Source of the DNA: Paenarthrobacter sp. JL.01a
Lineage (GTDB): Bacteria > Actinomycetota > Actinomycetes > Actinomycetales > Micrococcaceae
Assembly (NCBI RefSeq): GCF_025452095.1
Contig: NZ_CP104877.1
Coordinates: forward strand, 2,418,001-2,482,000
Direction: 5' to 3'
DNA: 64,000 bases
The notes beneath the pieces are model-generated. The model did no database searches, had not been told where the DNA came from, and saw nothing but the letters and a program-made list of their open reading frames with translations. A program made the position numbers and the translations under genes. Positions within the stretch are counted from its first letter, which is position 1. Each line of letters starts with the position of its first letter. Shown one piece after another: positions 27,641 to 37,042 of this stretch.

Positions 27641-29425
27641 CTAAGCTACGAGGCTGTGCACGTCTACCTTGTGGAACCGCTGGAGAACATCCTGTGCGTG
27701 CCGGATTTCGGCCTCACGGGTTGCTGCGTCCCAACCAAGCGGCTCTGACAGGGCAGCGGCGATCTCGTTGAGCAGCTCACCGGTCACAAGGCCCCGGAAC
27801 GCGAGGGACGTCCTGCGGATGAGGACATCGATCAGGTGTCCGATCTGCTCGTGTTCGGCCATGAAGGCCAGTTCACGGACACTGAGTTCCCGGGTTGACC
27901 GGAGCGGCTGGTCCTGGCCGGCGTTGAGGTACTCGATGACCGCTTCAGCCCGGGTTCCGTAACGGGTCAACAGCACGGCAACGCGGTCAGCGTCCAGGCC
28001 CGGCCCCATGTGCTTCTTGATCCATTCCTGTTCGCCCTGTTCGGTATCCGGGAAGCCGGCGCCTCCGCCGATGGCGAGTTTCGCCGTCGAGACCTTGCGC
28101 TCCATCCCCAGTTCGCGCAGGACGTCGTTCGTCATGTGTTCCGCCAAAGCGCGGAAGGTGGTCCACTTGCCGCCCACCAGGCTCAGTACGACGGCGTCTT
28201 TGCCGCCTGGCGTCGTCACGGCGTCTTTTCCGGTGCGGACGTTGCGCTCGATGCGGTAGTCGCGGGAGACGAATCCCGGCTGGGTCTCATCGTGCCGGGG
28301 CAACGGACGGACACCTGCGAAGCTGTAGACGATCTGGTCCCGTTCCACCTTGATGGTGGGGAAGACATGGCCTACCAGGTCGAAGAAGTAGTCGATTTCC
28401 TCTTCGGTGCAGACCGCGTCCTCCGACATATCGGCGTCCACGTCGGTGGTACCCACCAGGACGCGGTCGCCCATCGGGTAGATCAGCACGATACGGCCGT
28501 CTGTGTGCTCGAAGAAGATCTCGCGGCCGTTGCAGGCGGCAAGCAGTTCGGGGTGGTCCAGGACAATGTGGGAGCCCTTGGTCCCGCCCATGAACCGGCT
28601 GGCAGCCCCCATGGCCTGGTTGGTGAGATCCACCCAGGCACCAGTGGTGTTGACGATGACGTCAGCTTGAAAGTCGAATTCCTTGCCGGTCAGTTCGTCG
28701 CGCAGGCGGACTCCGTCTGTTCCCATGGAGACGAGGGAGACGTAGTTGCTGGCACGGGCGCTTCCTCCTGGAAGGCCGCCGCCAAGGCCGGCCTTCTCGC
28801 CGTCCTGCAGGACGTCGAGGGTCAGGCGCTCGGGGTTGTGCACGGAGGCATCGAAGTAGGTTGCTGCGTACTTGATGCCGGAGTGCAACTTGGGAAGCTC
28901 GGCAAGTGCGCGGGTCCGTCCGCGGAACTGGTGGCGCGGAACGCTGCCGCCGTCGCGGGAGAAGAAGTCATACATGCTCAGGCCCACCTTGATGAGAAAC
29001 GCACCGCGTTCCTTGGGCTTGCCCTGCTTGTGGGTGAGGAAGCGCGTCGGAGCGGAGAGGATTCCCGAGAAAGTGCTGAAGATCGGGATCGTCGTCTGCA
29101 GCGGCTTCACGTAGTGCGGGGCAATCCGGAGCAGCCTGTTGCGTTCAACAACGGATTCCTGGACAAGGCGGAATTCGCCGTTTTCGAGGTAGCGGATGCC
29201 GCCGTGGATCATGTGCGACGACGCACCGCTGGCTCCCTGGCAGTAGTCGCCGCGTTCCACGAGCGCTACATCGACGCCTTGCAGTGCGAGGTCCCGGAAG
29301 GTTCCGACACCATTGATGCCACCGCCGATGATGAGTACCTTCGCCGTCGGCCGCTCCTGAAGTGCGACAACGGAGTCACGCTGCTGTGAGTGTTGTGAGG
29401 TACCGGAAATCCTGTTGTGTCCCAA
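27641..29425 (-). CDS. glpD: Aerobic glycerol-3-phosphate dehydrogenase
   Basis: FAD-dependent membrane-associated enzyme oxidising glycerol 3-phosphate to dihydroxyacetone phosphate, passing electrons to quinone. The 594-residue protein shows the Rossmann FAD motif VLIIGGGINGVGTFRDLAL, SSHMIHGGIRYLENG, and the C-terminal DAO_C domain. The TTG start is supported by AAGGGAG 5-8 nt upstream. The promoter on the minus strand is probably TTGACT-17 bp-AAGATT (29514 to 29486), overlapping the divergent regulator promoter. First gene of the glp run. Confidence 0.96.
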   Translation of the reverse strand: MGHNRISGTSQHSQQRDSVVALQERPTAKVLIIGGGINGVGTFRDLALQGVDVALVERGDYCQGASGASSHMIHGGIRYLENGEFRLVQESVVERNRLLRIAPHYVKPLQTTIPIFSTFSGILSAPTRFLTHKQGKPKERGAFLIKVGLSMYDFFSRDGGSVPRHQFRGRTRALAELPKLHSGIKYAATYFDASVHNPERLTLDVLQDGEKAGLGGGLPGGSARASNYVSLVSMGTDGVRLRDELTGKEFDFQADVIVNTTGAWVDLTNQAMGAASRFMGGTKGSHIVLDHPELLAACNGREIFFEHTDGRIVLIYPMGDRVLVGTTDVDADMSEDAVCTEEEIDYFFDLVGHVFPTIKVERDQIVYSFAGVRPLPRHDETQPGFVSRDYRIERNVRTGKDAVTTPGGKDAVVLSLVGGKWTTFRALAEHMTNDVLRELGMERKVSTAKLAIGGGAGFPDTEQGEQEWIKKHMGPGLDADRVAVLLTRYGTRAEAVIEYLNAGQDQPLRSTRELSVRELAFMAEHEQIGHLIDVLIRRTSLAFRGLVTGELLNEIAAALSEPLGWDAATREAEIRHAQDVLQRFHKVDVHSLVA

Positions 29426-29485
29426 AACTGCTCCCTTGGGCTTGGTTCGTGCGCTGCGCCACTCGCTGCTGCACCGTTCACCACT

Positions 29486-29534
29486 AATCTTGCGAAAGTG
29501 GAAAATGGAGTCAAGCTATTTGCACAAACGTGCA
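29486..29534. promoter_or_regulatory. Divergent glpD / SorC-regulator promoters with an inverted-repeat operator
   Basis: For glpD (minus): TTGACT (complement of 29509-29514) and AAGATT (complement of 29486-29491), spacing 17 bp. For the regulator (plus): TTGCGA (29490-29495) with AAGCTATT about 17 bp on. An inverted repeat TGCAC-AAAC-GTGCA (29521-29534) lies at the plus-strand start region and just upstream of the minus -35 box. It could let the SorC-type protein control both. Boxes are by eye. Confidence 0.5.
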
Positions 29535-29547
29535 GGAAGGAAATGAG

Positions 29548-30510
29548 ATGGCACGATCACGTCACTCGGACGCACTCCGGGCTGCACAAATGTATTACTT
29601 GCAAGACCTGACCATGGATGCAATTGCCCGTGAGCTGCGGACGTCCCGCTCCACAGTCTCCAGGCTCCTCTCCTCAGCCCGCGAAACAGGGCTTGTCCAG
29701 GTCCAGATCCGCAGTCCTTTCGATACCGGACCGGAGCTGGAAAGCCAGATCCGGAGCCAGTACGGGGTAGATGTCCACGTGGTCCCGGTCCTGGACACGC
29801 TCAACGAAGCCGAGACCCTGGACCGCGTCGCCATGCAGGCTGCGCGGACCATCGGGCCGCTGGTAGACTCGAACGCCATAATCGGAGTCGCTTGGGGCGC
29901 CACCCTCAGCGCTGTCAGCCGGCACCTGACCAGGAAGGTCACCCACGACAGCATCGTGGTCCAGCTCAACGGCGCCGGAAACATGCAAACCACGGGCATC
30001 ACATATGCCAGCGACATCATGCGCCGCTTCGGCAGCGCCTACGGAGCACGGGTGGAACAGTTTCCCGTCCCCGCGTTTTTTGATCACGCCGCCACAAAAA
30101 CCGCCATGTGGAATGAGCGAAGCGTTCAACGGATCCTTGACCTGCAGGCCCGCATGAGCATCGCCATTTTCGGTGTGGGGTCAGTCGACTCCGACTACCC
30201 AAGCCACGTCTATGCCGGCGGTTACCTTGATGAACACGATCTCACCATGCTGGCCGCGGACGATGTCGTCGGCGACGTCGCAACAGTCTTTTTCCGCAGT
30301 GATGGATCCTCGGACGGCATCACCTTGAACGAACGCTCAACAGGACCAAGCCATGAGCAACTCCGGCAAGTCCGCCGACGCATCTGCGTGGTCTCCGGCG
30401 CGTCAAAAATCAATGGACTTCAGGGCGCGCTGGCTGCCGGCCTGGCCACGGACCTGATTTTGGATGAGGCCTCAGCACGACGCCTCGTGAGTTTCAACGG
30501 GCACTCCTGA
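29548..30510 (+). CDS. SorC-family sugar-binding transcriptional regulator
   Basis: Regulator with an N-terminal helix-turn-helix (about 14-55: LQDLTMDAIARELRTSRSTVSRLLSSARE) and a C-terminal SorC sugar-phosphate-binding domain (about 70-318: GVAWGATLSAVSRHL, LNGAGNMQTTGITYASDI, GAGGYLDEHD-like GGYLDEHDL). The ATG at 29548 is chosen because GGAAGG lies 7 nt upstream; an in-frame start at 29530 would lie in the putative operator. It is divergent from glpD, so it likely senses a glycerol-pathway phosphate and controls glpDFK and itself (inference from position). Enterobacterial GlpR is DeoR-type, so this is a different family in that place. Confidence 0.85.
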   Translation: MARSRHSDALRAAQMYYLQDLTMDAIARELRTSRSTVSRLLSSARETGLVQVQIRSPFDTGPELESQIRSQYGVDVHVVPVLDTLNEAETLDRVAMQAARTIGPLVDSNAIIGVAWGATLSAVSRHLTRKVTHDSIVVQLNGAGNMQTTGITYASDIMRRFGSAYGARVEQFPVPAFFDHAATKTAMWNERSVQRILDLQARMSIAIFGVGSVDSDYPSHVYAGGYLDEHDLTMLAADDVVGDVATVFFRSDGSSDGITLNERSTGPSHEQLRQVRRRICVVSGASKINGLQGALAAGLATDLILDEASARRLVSFNGHS

Positions 30511-30544
30511 AGTATTCGTGCAAGGAATGGGTAGAGTCGTTGCT

Positions 30545-31426
30545 ATGAGATCCCCCAGCCCGCTGGCCTTGAACAACGGCGTCACCATGGAACGTCTGGG
30601 ATTCGGCCTCTACAAAGTCCCGCCCAAGGATGCCGATGTCCTGGTCTCCACCGCATTGGGCGAGGGTTACCGGCGGTTCGACACTGCGGCCATGTACGGC
30701 AACGAAGTAGGAGTGGGGCGCGCCCTGGGCGGCGCCATAGGAGACGCGGCACGCTACAACAGCGGCACGGGCGGTTCCGGCGAATCCCTCCACACCCTTG
30801 CACGCGAGGACGTGTTCGTCACCACCAAGGTCTGGAACGAGGACCACGGCTACGATTCCACGCTCCGCGCCTTCGATTCCTCCATATCCAATCTTGGGCT
30901 CGACTACGTGGACCTCTACCTCATCCACTGGCCTTGCGCCGAGCGGGGACTCTTTGTCGAAACGTACAAGGCAATGGAGACCCTTTACAGGGAGGGCAAG
31001 GTCCGGGCGATCGGGGTGTCCAACTTCCAGCCCGGGCATCTGGACGAACTCATGCAGAAGGCCGAAGTGGTCCCCGCAGTCAACCAGATCGAGCTGCACC
31101 CCTGGCTTCAGCAAAGCCGGTTGCGGCTTCTGCACCAGCAGTTGGGCATTGCCACGGAAGCGTGGAGTCCGCTCGGCAGGGGCCAGGTGCTGGCAGATCC
31201 CGCCATCGTCACCCTGGCCGAAAAGTACCACCGCACTCCCGCGCAGATCATCCTGCGCTGGCACCTGCAGCTGGGAAACCTGGTCATTCCCAAGGCCAGC
31301 TCGGCAGCCAGGATCAAGGAAAACCACGAAGTCTTCGATTTCGAACTCGACGCGGCTGACATGGACGGTATCGCCGGACTCGAACGCCATCATCGAACCG
31401 GGTCGCACCCGGACAACGTGAAGTAG
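30545..31426 (+). CDS. Aldo/keto reductase
   Basis: NADPH-dependent oxidoreductase of the AKR superfamily. From the ATG at 30545 the 293-residue protein shows the catalytic tetrad: Asp46 and Tyr51 (FDTAAMYGNE), Lys95 (VTTKVWNED) and His128 (DLYLIHWP). The cofactor-binding C-terminal IPKASSAARIKEN segment is also visible. The region is like 2,5-diketo-gluconate-reductase-type AKRs. Upstream in-frame GTG (30518) and ATG (30527) are alternatives. It begins 34 bp after the SorC gene and ends 9 bp before the hydrolase gene, so it may be cotranscribed with either. Substrate unknown. Confidence 0.92.
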   Translation: MRSPSPLALNNGVTMERLGFGLYKVPPKDADVLVSTALGEGYRRFDTAAMYGNEVGVGRALGGAIGDAARYNSGTGGSGESLHTLAREDVFVTTKVWNEDHGYDSTLRAFDSSISNLGLDYVDLYLIHWPCAERGLFVETYKAMETLYREGKVRAIGVSNFQPGHLDELMQKAEVVPAVNQIELHPWLQQSRLRLLHQQLGIATEAWSPLGRGQVLADPAIVTLAEKYHRTPAQIILRWHLQLGNLVIPKASSAARIKENHEVFDFELDAADMDGIAGLERHHRTGSHPDNVK

Positions 31427-31435
31427 GACTACCGA

Positions 31436-32380
31436 ATGGACTCAGTGGACACCGGGCGCTCCCCCGACGGCGCACAGGCCCCCAGCCAATTTTTCAGCAA
31501 GGAGTTGCGGCCCCGGACCCGGGCCTCCGAAGTCGAAGTCGACGGAAGCACCGTGGCCTACTGGATCTACGAGCCGGTATCCGTAACACCGGGCACCCGC
31601 ACCATCCTTGTCATCCATGGCTTCAGGGGTGACCACCACGGCTTGTTGCGGGTAGCGGACCAGCTCCCCGAAATGCGGATCATAATGCCGGACCTGCCCG
31701 CCTTCGGAAGTTCGGAACCCTTCGTTGGCGATGAACACACAGTGGAACGGTACGGGGACTTCATCACCGGTTTCATGGCCGCGTTGGACCTTGGACCCAA
31801 TACCGTGCTGCTGGGCCACTCCTTCGGCTCGATCATCGCGAGCCACTTCGCCGCGGCGCACCCGGGGGCGGTTTACCCGCTGATCCTGATCAACCCCATC
31901 GCAGCACCTGCCCTGGAGGGCCCCAAAGGCATCATGACCAAGCTCGCTGTCCTGTACTACCAGGCATCAGCGAAGCTCCCCCGCCGCCTCGGCCTGGCGG
32001 TTCTCCGAAACCGCGCCATAGTCCGGATCATGAGTGTCACCATGGCCAAGACCAAGGACAAGGAACTTCGTCGTTTCATCCACGGCCAGCATGACGCCTA
32101 TTTCAGCGCATTCGCTGACCGGAAAAGCCTGCTCGAGTCCTTCAAGGCCTCGGTTTCGGGGAACGTAGCTGACGTCGCGGAGCAACTGCACCTGCCGGTG
32201 CTGCTGGTCGCCGGCGAGAAAGACGAGATAGCCACCCTCCCCAGCCAGCACAAACTCATGGAGCGCCTGCCGGATGCAACGCTGGAAGTCATTCCCGGCG
32301 TCGGGCATTTGATCCACTACGAAACTCCGGTCCCCGCAGCAGCGGCGATCCGCGCCTTCCTGGAGGAACACCCCGCGTGA
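31436..32380 (+). CDS. Alpha/beta hydrolase
   Basis: A 314-residue alpha/beta-hydrolase-fold protein. Visible: oxyanion region VIHGFRGDHHGLL, the nucleophile elbow GHSFGS (Ser), a lid region (about 165-215), a candidate acid in AGEKDEI and the His in GVGHLIHYE. It has no signal peptide, so cytoplasmic. Its stop overlaps the GTG of the glycosyltransferase gene by 4 nt (GTGA), indicating coupled translation and a related job. The substrate is not predictable. Confidence 0.9.
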   Translation: MDSVDTGRSPDGAQAPSQFFSKELRPRTRASEVEVDGSTVAYWIYEPVSVTPGTRTILVIHGFRGDHHGLLRVADQLPEMRIIMPDLPAFGSSEPFVGDEHTVERYGDFITGFMAALDLGPNTVLLGHSFGSIIASHFAAAHPGAVYPLILINPIAAPALEGPKGIMTKLAVLYYQASAKLPRRLGLAVLRNRAIVRIMSVTMAKTKDKELRRFIHGQHDAYFSAFADRKSLLESFKASVSGNVADVAEQLHLPVLLVAGEKDEIATLPSQHKLMERLPDATLEVIPGVGHLIHYETPVPAAAAIRAFLEEHPA

Positions 32381-33459
32381 AAATTGTCATCGACGCCCGC
32401 TTTACCCGAACGGACCACCACGATGGCATCAGCCGGTACGGTTCCAGCCTCATCGCCGCGGTGTCGAAAATCGCCGACGTCACGATGCTCATCAGCGACA
32501 AGCGGCAGCTCGCCCTGTTGCCGGACGTCCCATACGTGCTGATCAACAGCCCCCTGTCGCCCTTGGAGCTGTTCGTGGCCCACAAGGTCAACCCCCTGGG
32601 CGCGGACGTCGTCGTGTGCCCCATGCAGACCATGGGCACGTTCGGGCGCAAGTACGGACTGATCCTGACCCTCCACGACCTCATCTACTACGAGCACCCG
32701 GCTCCGCCGGGGTTCCTGCCCGCTCCCGTGCGCGTCCTGTGGCGGCTCTACCACAAGGCGTACTGGCCGCAGCGGCTGTTGTTGAACCGGGCCGACATCG
32801 TGGCGACCATCAGCCACACCACCGAAGCCCTGATGGCCAAATACAGGCTGACCAAACGGCCCGTACGGATTGTGGGCAATGCTCCCCAACCAGGTCAGAC
32901 ACCGCGCGACGCCACAGCCGGCGCTGATAAGACGTTGCTGTATATGGGCTCGTTCATGCCCTACAAGAACGTGGAAACCATGATCCGCGGCATGGCCGGT
33001 TTGCAGGACTACACCCTGCACCTTTTGAGCCGTATCACTCCCGAGCGCAAGGCGGAACTGCAGGCCCTGGTTCCGGAAGGTGCCAAGGTCATCTTCCACA
33101 ACGGCGTCACTGACGCCGAGTACGACGCCCTCCTGCTCCGCGCAACCGCACTCATCAGCCTCTCCCGCGCGGAAGGATACGGCCTGCCCCTGGTGGAGTC
33201 CATGGCGTTGGGAACTCCGGTGATTGCCAGTGACATCCCCATCTTCAGGGAAGTTGGCGGCGACGCCGTCAGGTACGTTGATCCAGGCTCGCCCACGGAC
33301 TTCGCAGCTGCCGTGAACGCCCTCGGCGACGGTGCATTGTGGCAGCAGCGCTCACGGAATTCAGTAGAGCGTGCCGCCGCGTTCAACTGGGACGATTCGG
33401 CACGGCAACTGCTGGCTGCAGCTGAGGAAGTCGTGGCCCTGCGGCAGCACAGGGCCTGA
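32377..33459 (+). CDS. GT4-type glycosyltransferase
   Basis: A 360-residue GT-B-fold glycosyltransferase. Visible: N-terminal KIVIDARFTRTDHHDGISRYG acceptor-domain start, the linker LLYMGSFMPYKNVETMI, and the C-terminal donor-binding motif AEGYGLPLVESMALGTPV with the E-x7-E pattern typical of GT4. The GTG start lies in the stop codon of the alpha/beta hydrolase. It ends 11 bp before the convergent priA. Donor sugar and acceptor are unknown; mannosyl- or rhamnosyl-type transfer to lipid or polysaccharide is typical of the family. Confidence 0.9.
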   Translation: MKIVIDARFTRTDHHDGISRYGSSLIAAVSKIADVTMLISDKRQLALLPDVPYVLINSPLSPLELFVAHKVNPLGADVVVCPMQTMGTFGRKYGLILTLHDLIYYEHPAPPGFLPAPVRVLWRLYHKAYWPQRLLLNRADIVATISHTTEALMAKYRLTKRPVRIVGNAPQPGQTPRDATAGADKTLLYMGSFMPYKNVETMIRGMAGLQDYTLHLLSRITPERKAELQALVPEGAKVIFHNGVTDAEYDALLLRATALISLSRAEGYGLPLVESMALGTPVIASDIPIFREVGGDAVRYVDPGSPTDFAAAVNALGDGALWQQRSRNSVERAAAFNWDDSARQLLAAAEEVVALRQHRA

Positions 33460-33470
33460 GGCACCCGGCG

Positions 33471-35576
33471 CTAGAGGACGTCTACTCCGTCAAGGCGGAG
33501 CTGGACAGGTCCTGCGGTGCGTTTGGCCGCGCTTGCCACCTTGACTGCACGCATGGCACGGGTCGCCTCGGCAGCGTCAGCGTAGGGGATGAAGTAGAGC
33601 AGGCGGACGTCCGCTTCATCCTGCCCCGGTATCGCTGACGACGGGCCGCTGAACAGCTGCACGGGCGCCGGCCCGGCCTTCCGGAGCCGTTTGGCCAGCG
33701 GGGCGCTGGCCCCGAACGCCTCAGCAAAATGCCCGACGTCGGCCCGGGTACCTGTCACCGAGGCGACACGGACCGCCGGGGGCAGCTGAAGCTCTTTCCG
33801 GAGATCCAACTCGCGCGACGCGTAACCCGCCGCGTCCCACCGCAAGAGGGCGCCCGTCGCGGCGGTATCGTCCGCCGTGATGACCACCAAGCCACCCTGG
33901 CTGGCGGGCTTCACCAGGGAAGCGGCGTTGAACCACCGACGCACAGTGTCCTCGCCGGCCCGGAGGTTCTCGCGCCGAAGCAAGGAATTTCCATCCAACA
34001 ACAAAGCAGCCGCGTAACCCTGTGGCGCCACCGGTTCAGCCCCGACCGTTGCCACCACCAGGGCAGGAGCATCCGGCACGCTCGCTTTGACGTGTTCGCC
34101 GGATGACGTCACGACAGCCTTGCCTGGAAACGCCCGGCCAAGCTCCTCCGCCGTCCTCATGGCACCCACAGCACCCCTGCGCAGCCTGGTGCCGCTGCAG
34201 TGCGTGCAACGCCAGTGGGGTGCCGGCGTGGAGCACCACCGGCAAGCAGGAATCGAAGAGCTGCTGGAAACGGCCAGCGGTCCCTGGCAGGTGTTGCACC
34301 GGGCAAGCTCCCGGCACGTCTCACACACCAGCGACGGCGCGTAACCGGCGCGGGCAACCTGCACCAGTACCGGGCCACGTTCCAGCCCCTCCTTCGCGGC
34401 ACGCCAGGCGGCTCCCGGCAAGCGCGCGATGCGTGCCAAGGGATCGCGTTCCTGTTCGAAACTGTCAGCGGTATTCAGGACGCGGGGCACGGTGTCACGG
34501 ACAGTGCTTCGTGGTGCTTCCACCGCCACAGCCCATTGCAGCTCCACCAGCCGCTGGAGTTCCGTGCTCCGGCTGTGCGAGGCCATCAGGCATGCGGCAT
34601 TCTGCTGCTCCGACCGCAAGAGCAGGACCTCGCGGGTATGCGCGTAGGGCGCCCGTTGCTCAATGTGGAGATCGTCGCCGTCATCCCAGCACACCACCAG
34701 TCCAAGGTCCTTGACCGGCGCAAAAGCTGCGGAACGGGTACCTACGGCTACCCGCGCGGAACCGTTCAAGAGCCGCAGGAAGTTGCGGTACCGGGGCGTC
34801 TGGCCGTCATCGGCGGTCAGGCGGGCGACGTCGGACGGCGGCAGGACCGCTGCCAGCGCCGCCTCCACACGGTCAAGATCCCGGTAATCAGGGACCACAA
34901 CGATCGCACCGCGGCCCGAGGATCTGACAGTTGCCACTGCGGCGGCCACCATGGCCGGCCAACCATCAGGCCCGAATCCTTGCAGTGCGGTCAGAACAGC
35001 CTTGGGCGAACCGCCGCTGGCCAGGTGCTGCAGGAACGGCGTGCCGTTGGTGTAGCGGCCCCAGGCACGGGCATCAGCAGCCGGCATCCCATCCGCCCCT
35101 GCTTCCGGGGCACTGGGGTCAAGATCCCCGCCCAGCAATTCCTTCTCCACCTTGGCAACCCGTGGAGGGATCGCCGAGCGCAGGACATCGCTCAAGGTTC
35201 CCGCGTATCGAGCAGCGACGTTGCCGACAAGCCTGGCAACGTCCGGCGTCAGAACCGCCACCGGGGAAACTACCTTGTGCAGGGGCGCCAGCGGTGACGC
35301 TGCGTCCGAGGCATCGAGCCGGTCCAGGATGTACCCGCCAAGTTCCTGGCCGTTGAATTTCACTTTCACGCGGACGCCGGGAGCCGCTTCCTCAGCCAGT
35401 TCAGCGGGGACGCTGTAGTCAAAGGGCCTGTCCAGGTGGGGCAGCGGTGACTCCAGGACCACGCGGGCTACAGGAAGGTGTTGGGCCAAAGGCGGCCCCT
35501 GCACAGGAGTGCGGTCCGGGAACCCCTGCAGCAACGAAGGCTGAAGCAATGACGGCTGGGCCTCATGGCCTGCCAT
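33471..35576 (-). CDS. priA: Primosomal protein N' (PriA) lacking helicase motifs
   Basis: Replication-restart protein. The 701-residue protein has the PriA N-terminal 3' DNA-binding domain (about 35-135: VVLESPLPHLDRPFDYSVP, VRVKVKFNGQELGGYI) and the zinc-binding region (CETCRELARCNTC ... CRWCSTPAPHWRCTHC). The Walker A GxGKT is replaced by LASGGSPKAVL, and the DEAH box position reads CWDDGDD. Such ATPase-dead PriA proteins are usual in actinobacteria. The ATG at 35576 is chosen for its GGAGGTG site; GTG at 35585 overlaps that site. It follows metK, separated by a stem-loop. Confidence 0.93.
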   Translation of the reverse strand: MAGHEAQPSLLQPSLLQGFPDRTPVQGPPLAQHLPVARVVLESPLPHLDRPFDYSVPAELAEEAAPGVRVKVKFNGQELGGYILDRLDASDAASPLAPLHKVVSPVAVLTPDVARLVGNVAARYAGTLSDVLRSAIPPRVAKVEKELLGGDLDPSAPEAGADGMPAADARAWGRYTNGTPFLQHLASGGSPKAVLTALQGFGPDGWPAMVAAAVATVRSSGRGAIVVVPDYRDLDRVEAALAAVLPPSDVARLTADDGQTPRYRNFLRLLNGSARVAVGTRSAAFAPVKDLGLVVCWDDGDDLHIEQRAPYAHTREVLLLRSEQQNAACLMASHSRSTELQRLVELQWAVAVEAPRSTVRDTVPRVLNTADSFEQERDPLARIARLPGAAWRAAKEGLERGPVLVQVARAGYAPSLVCETCRELARCNTCQGPLAVSSSSSIPACRWCSTPAPHWRCTHCSGTRLRRGAVGAMRTAEELGRAFPGKAVVTSSGEHVKASVPDAPALVVATVGAEPVAPQGYAAALLLDGNSLLRRENLRAGEDTVRRWFNAASLVKPASQGGLVVITADDTAATGALLRWDAAGYASRELDLRKELQLPPAVRVASVTGTRADVGHFAEAFGASAPLAKRLRKAGPAPVQLFSGPSSAIPGQDEADVRLLYFIPYADAAEATRAMRAVKVASAAKRTAGPVQLRLDGVDVL

Positions 35577-35640
35577 AACCTTCACCTCCAGCTCTTCGTA
35601 CGCCCACTGCCGTGCACAGGACTATCTACCGCATCAACGC

Positions 35641-35676
35641 AGATGCCCGCGGCGGGATTGACCGCTGCGGGCATCT
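35641..35676 (-). terminator. Stem-loop 3' of metK, probable terminator without T-tract
   Basis: Arms AGATGCCCGC (35641-35650) and GCGGGCATCT (35667-35676) are perfect. An inner 4-bp stem (GCGG/CCGC) extends them past a G/T mismatch. It lies 61 bp after the metK stop and 65 bp before priA. No T-run follows, which is frequent in high-GC terminators, so function is inferred. Confidence 0.55.
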
Positions 35677-35736
35677 CTGGTTAAAGCCAATCACGAACCA
35701 CCGACAAAACAACTTCGTGGAGTATCGCGGGTGGAA

Positions 35737-36966
35737 TCAGGCGTTGAAGTATTCCTTCAGGTCCGCCACCCGGTCCAGCCGCTCCCAGGTGAAGTCGGGC
35801 TCGTCCCGTCCGAAGTGCCCATGGGCCGCCGTCTTGGCGTAAATGGGGCGCTTGAGGTCCAGGGCGTCGATGATGGCGCGGGGCCGGAGATCGAAGAGTT
35901 CATCGATGGCCTCGCTGATGCGGGCAGGATCGACCGTCTCCGTGCCAAAGGTCTCAACGTACGTACCGACAGGGCGTGCCTGGCCGATGGCGTAGGCAAT
36001 CTGGATTTCGGCGCGCTTGGCAAGGCCTGCTGCCACTACGTTCTTTGCAACCCACCGCATGGCGTACGCCGCGGAGCGGTCAACCTTCGACGGATCCTTG
36101 CCGGAAAACGCTCCACCACCGTGGCGGGAGAATCCGCCGTAGGTGTCCACGATGATCTTGCGGCCGGTCAGACCTGCGTCACCTACCGGTCCTCCGATGA
36201 CGAAGGCACCAGCAGGGTTCAGGATGTTGGCCGTACGCGAGAGGTCAAGGTTCGATGCCGCAAGCACGGGATCGATGACATGGCTTGCGAGGTCGGCGCG
36301 GAGCTGTTCCAGGCTCGCTTCCTCTGCGTGCTGGCTGGAGATGACAACCGTTTCCACGGAAACCGGCCGGTCGCCGTCGTACCCTACCGTGACCTGGGTC
36401 TTGCCGTCGGGCCGCAGGTACGCAAGTTCGCCGTTCTTGCGGACTTCGGTGAGGCGTTCTGAAAGCCGGTGCGCCAGCCAGATGGGCGTGGGCATGTAGG
36501 AAGCCGTTTCATCACTGGCATAGCCGAACATGATGCCTTGGTCGCCGGCGCCCTGGAGGTCGTAGTCGTCTTCCTGGCGTCCTTCGCGAGCCTCCAGCGA
36601 GTTGAAGACGCCGCCTGCGATGTCGTTGGATTGCTGGCCGATGGAGACCGAAACGCCGCAGCGGGCGCCGTCGAATCCGTTGGCGGATGAGTCATAGCCG
36701 ATGCCCAGGATCGTCTCGCGGACGATTTGCGGAATTTCGACGTAGGCGTCGGTGGTGACCTCACCGGCAACGTGCACCAAACCGGTGGTGGCCATGGTCT
36801 CAACGGCCACGCGCGATTCAGGGTCCGCGGCGAGCAGCGCGTCAAGAATGGAGTCGCTGATTTGGTCGCAGATCTTGTCCGGGTGCCCTTCGGTCACCGA
36901 CTCGGAAGTGAAGAGCCGGAGCTTGGACGGGGTGCCATGGTGTTCATGGTGCAGCGGTAAAGTCAC
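35737..36966 (-). CDS. metK: S-adenosylmethionine synthase
   Basis: Makes SAM from methionine and ATP. The 409-residue protein has [19 protein letters not shown] at the start, the ATP/metal motif [12 protein letters not shown] and the P-loop-like [19 protein letters not shown]. The GTG start has AAGGTGG upstream. No SAM-riboswitch-like structure is evident in the 76-bp gap to coaBC. It lies in the usual actinobacterial order gmk-rpoZ-coaBC-metK-priA. Confidence 0.97.
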   Translation of the reverse strand: MTLPLHHEHHGTPSKLRLFTSESVTEGHPDKICDQISDSILDALLAADPESRVAVETMATTGLVHVAGEVTTDAYVEIPQIVRETILGIGYDSSANGFDGARCGVSVSIGQQSNDIAGGVFNSLEAREGRQEDDYDLQGAGDQGIMFGYASDETASYMPTPIWLAHRLSERLTEVRKNGELAYLRPDGKTQVTVGYDGDRPVSVETVVISSQHAEEASLEQLRADLASHVIDPVLAASNLDLSRTANILNPAGAFVIGGPVGDAGLTGRKIIVDTYGGFSRHGGGAFSGKDPSKVDRSAAYAMRWVAKNVVAAGLAKRAEIQIAYAIGQARPVGTYVETFGTETVDPARISEAIDELFDLRPRAIIDALDLKRPIYAKTAAHGHFGRDEPDFTWERLDRVADLKEYFNA

Positions 36967-37042
36967 TCGACCACCTTACTGGGTTGCGGGATCACAGCAT
37001 CCGCCGTGTGTCCCTTTGCTAAGAATTCAGGGATGGGCTCGG

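Noticed and set aside
35612-35842. Short plus-strand ORF over the metK-priA gap
   Set aside because: It runs through the metK stem-loop and into metK antisense sequence, with no ribosome binding site.
36967-37042. SAM riboswitch before metK
   Set aside because: Only 76 bp separate coaBC from metK and no multi-helix SAM-box-like structure is visible.
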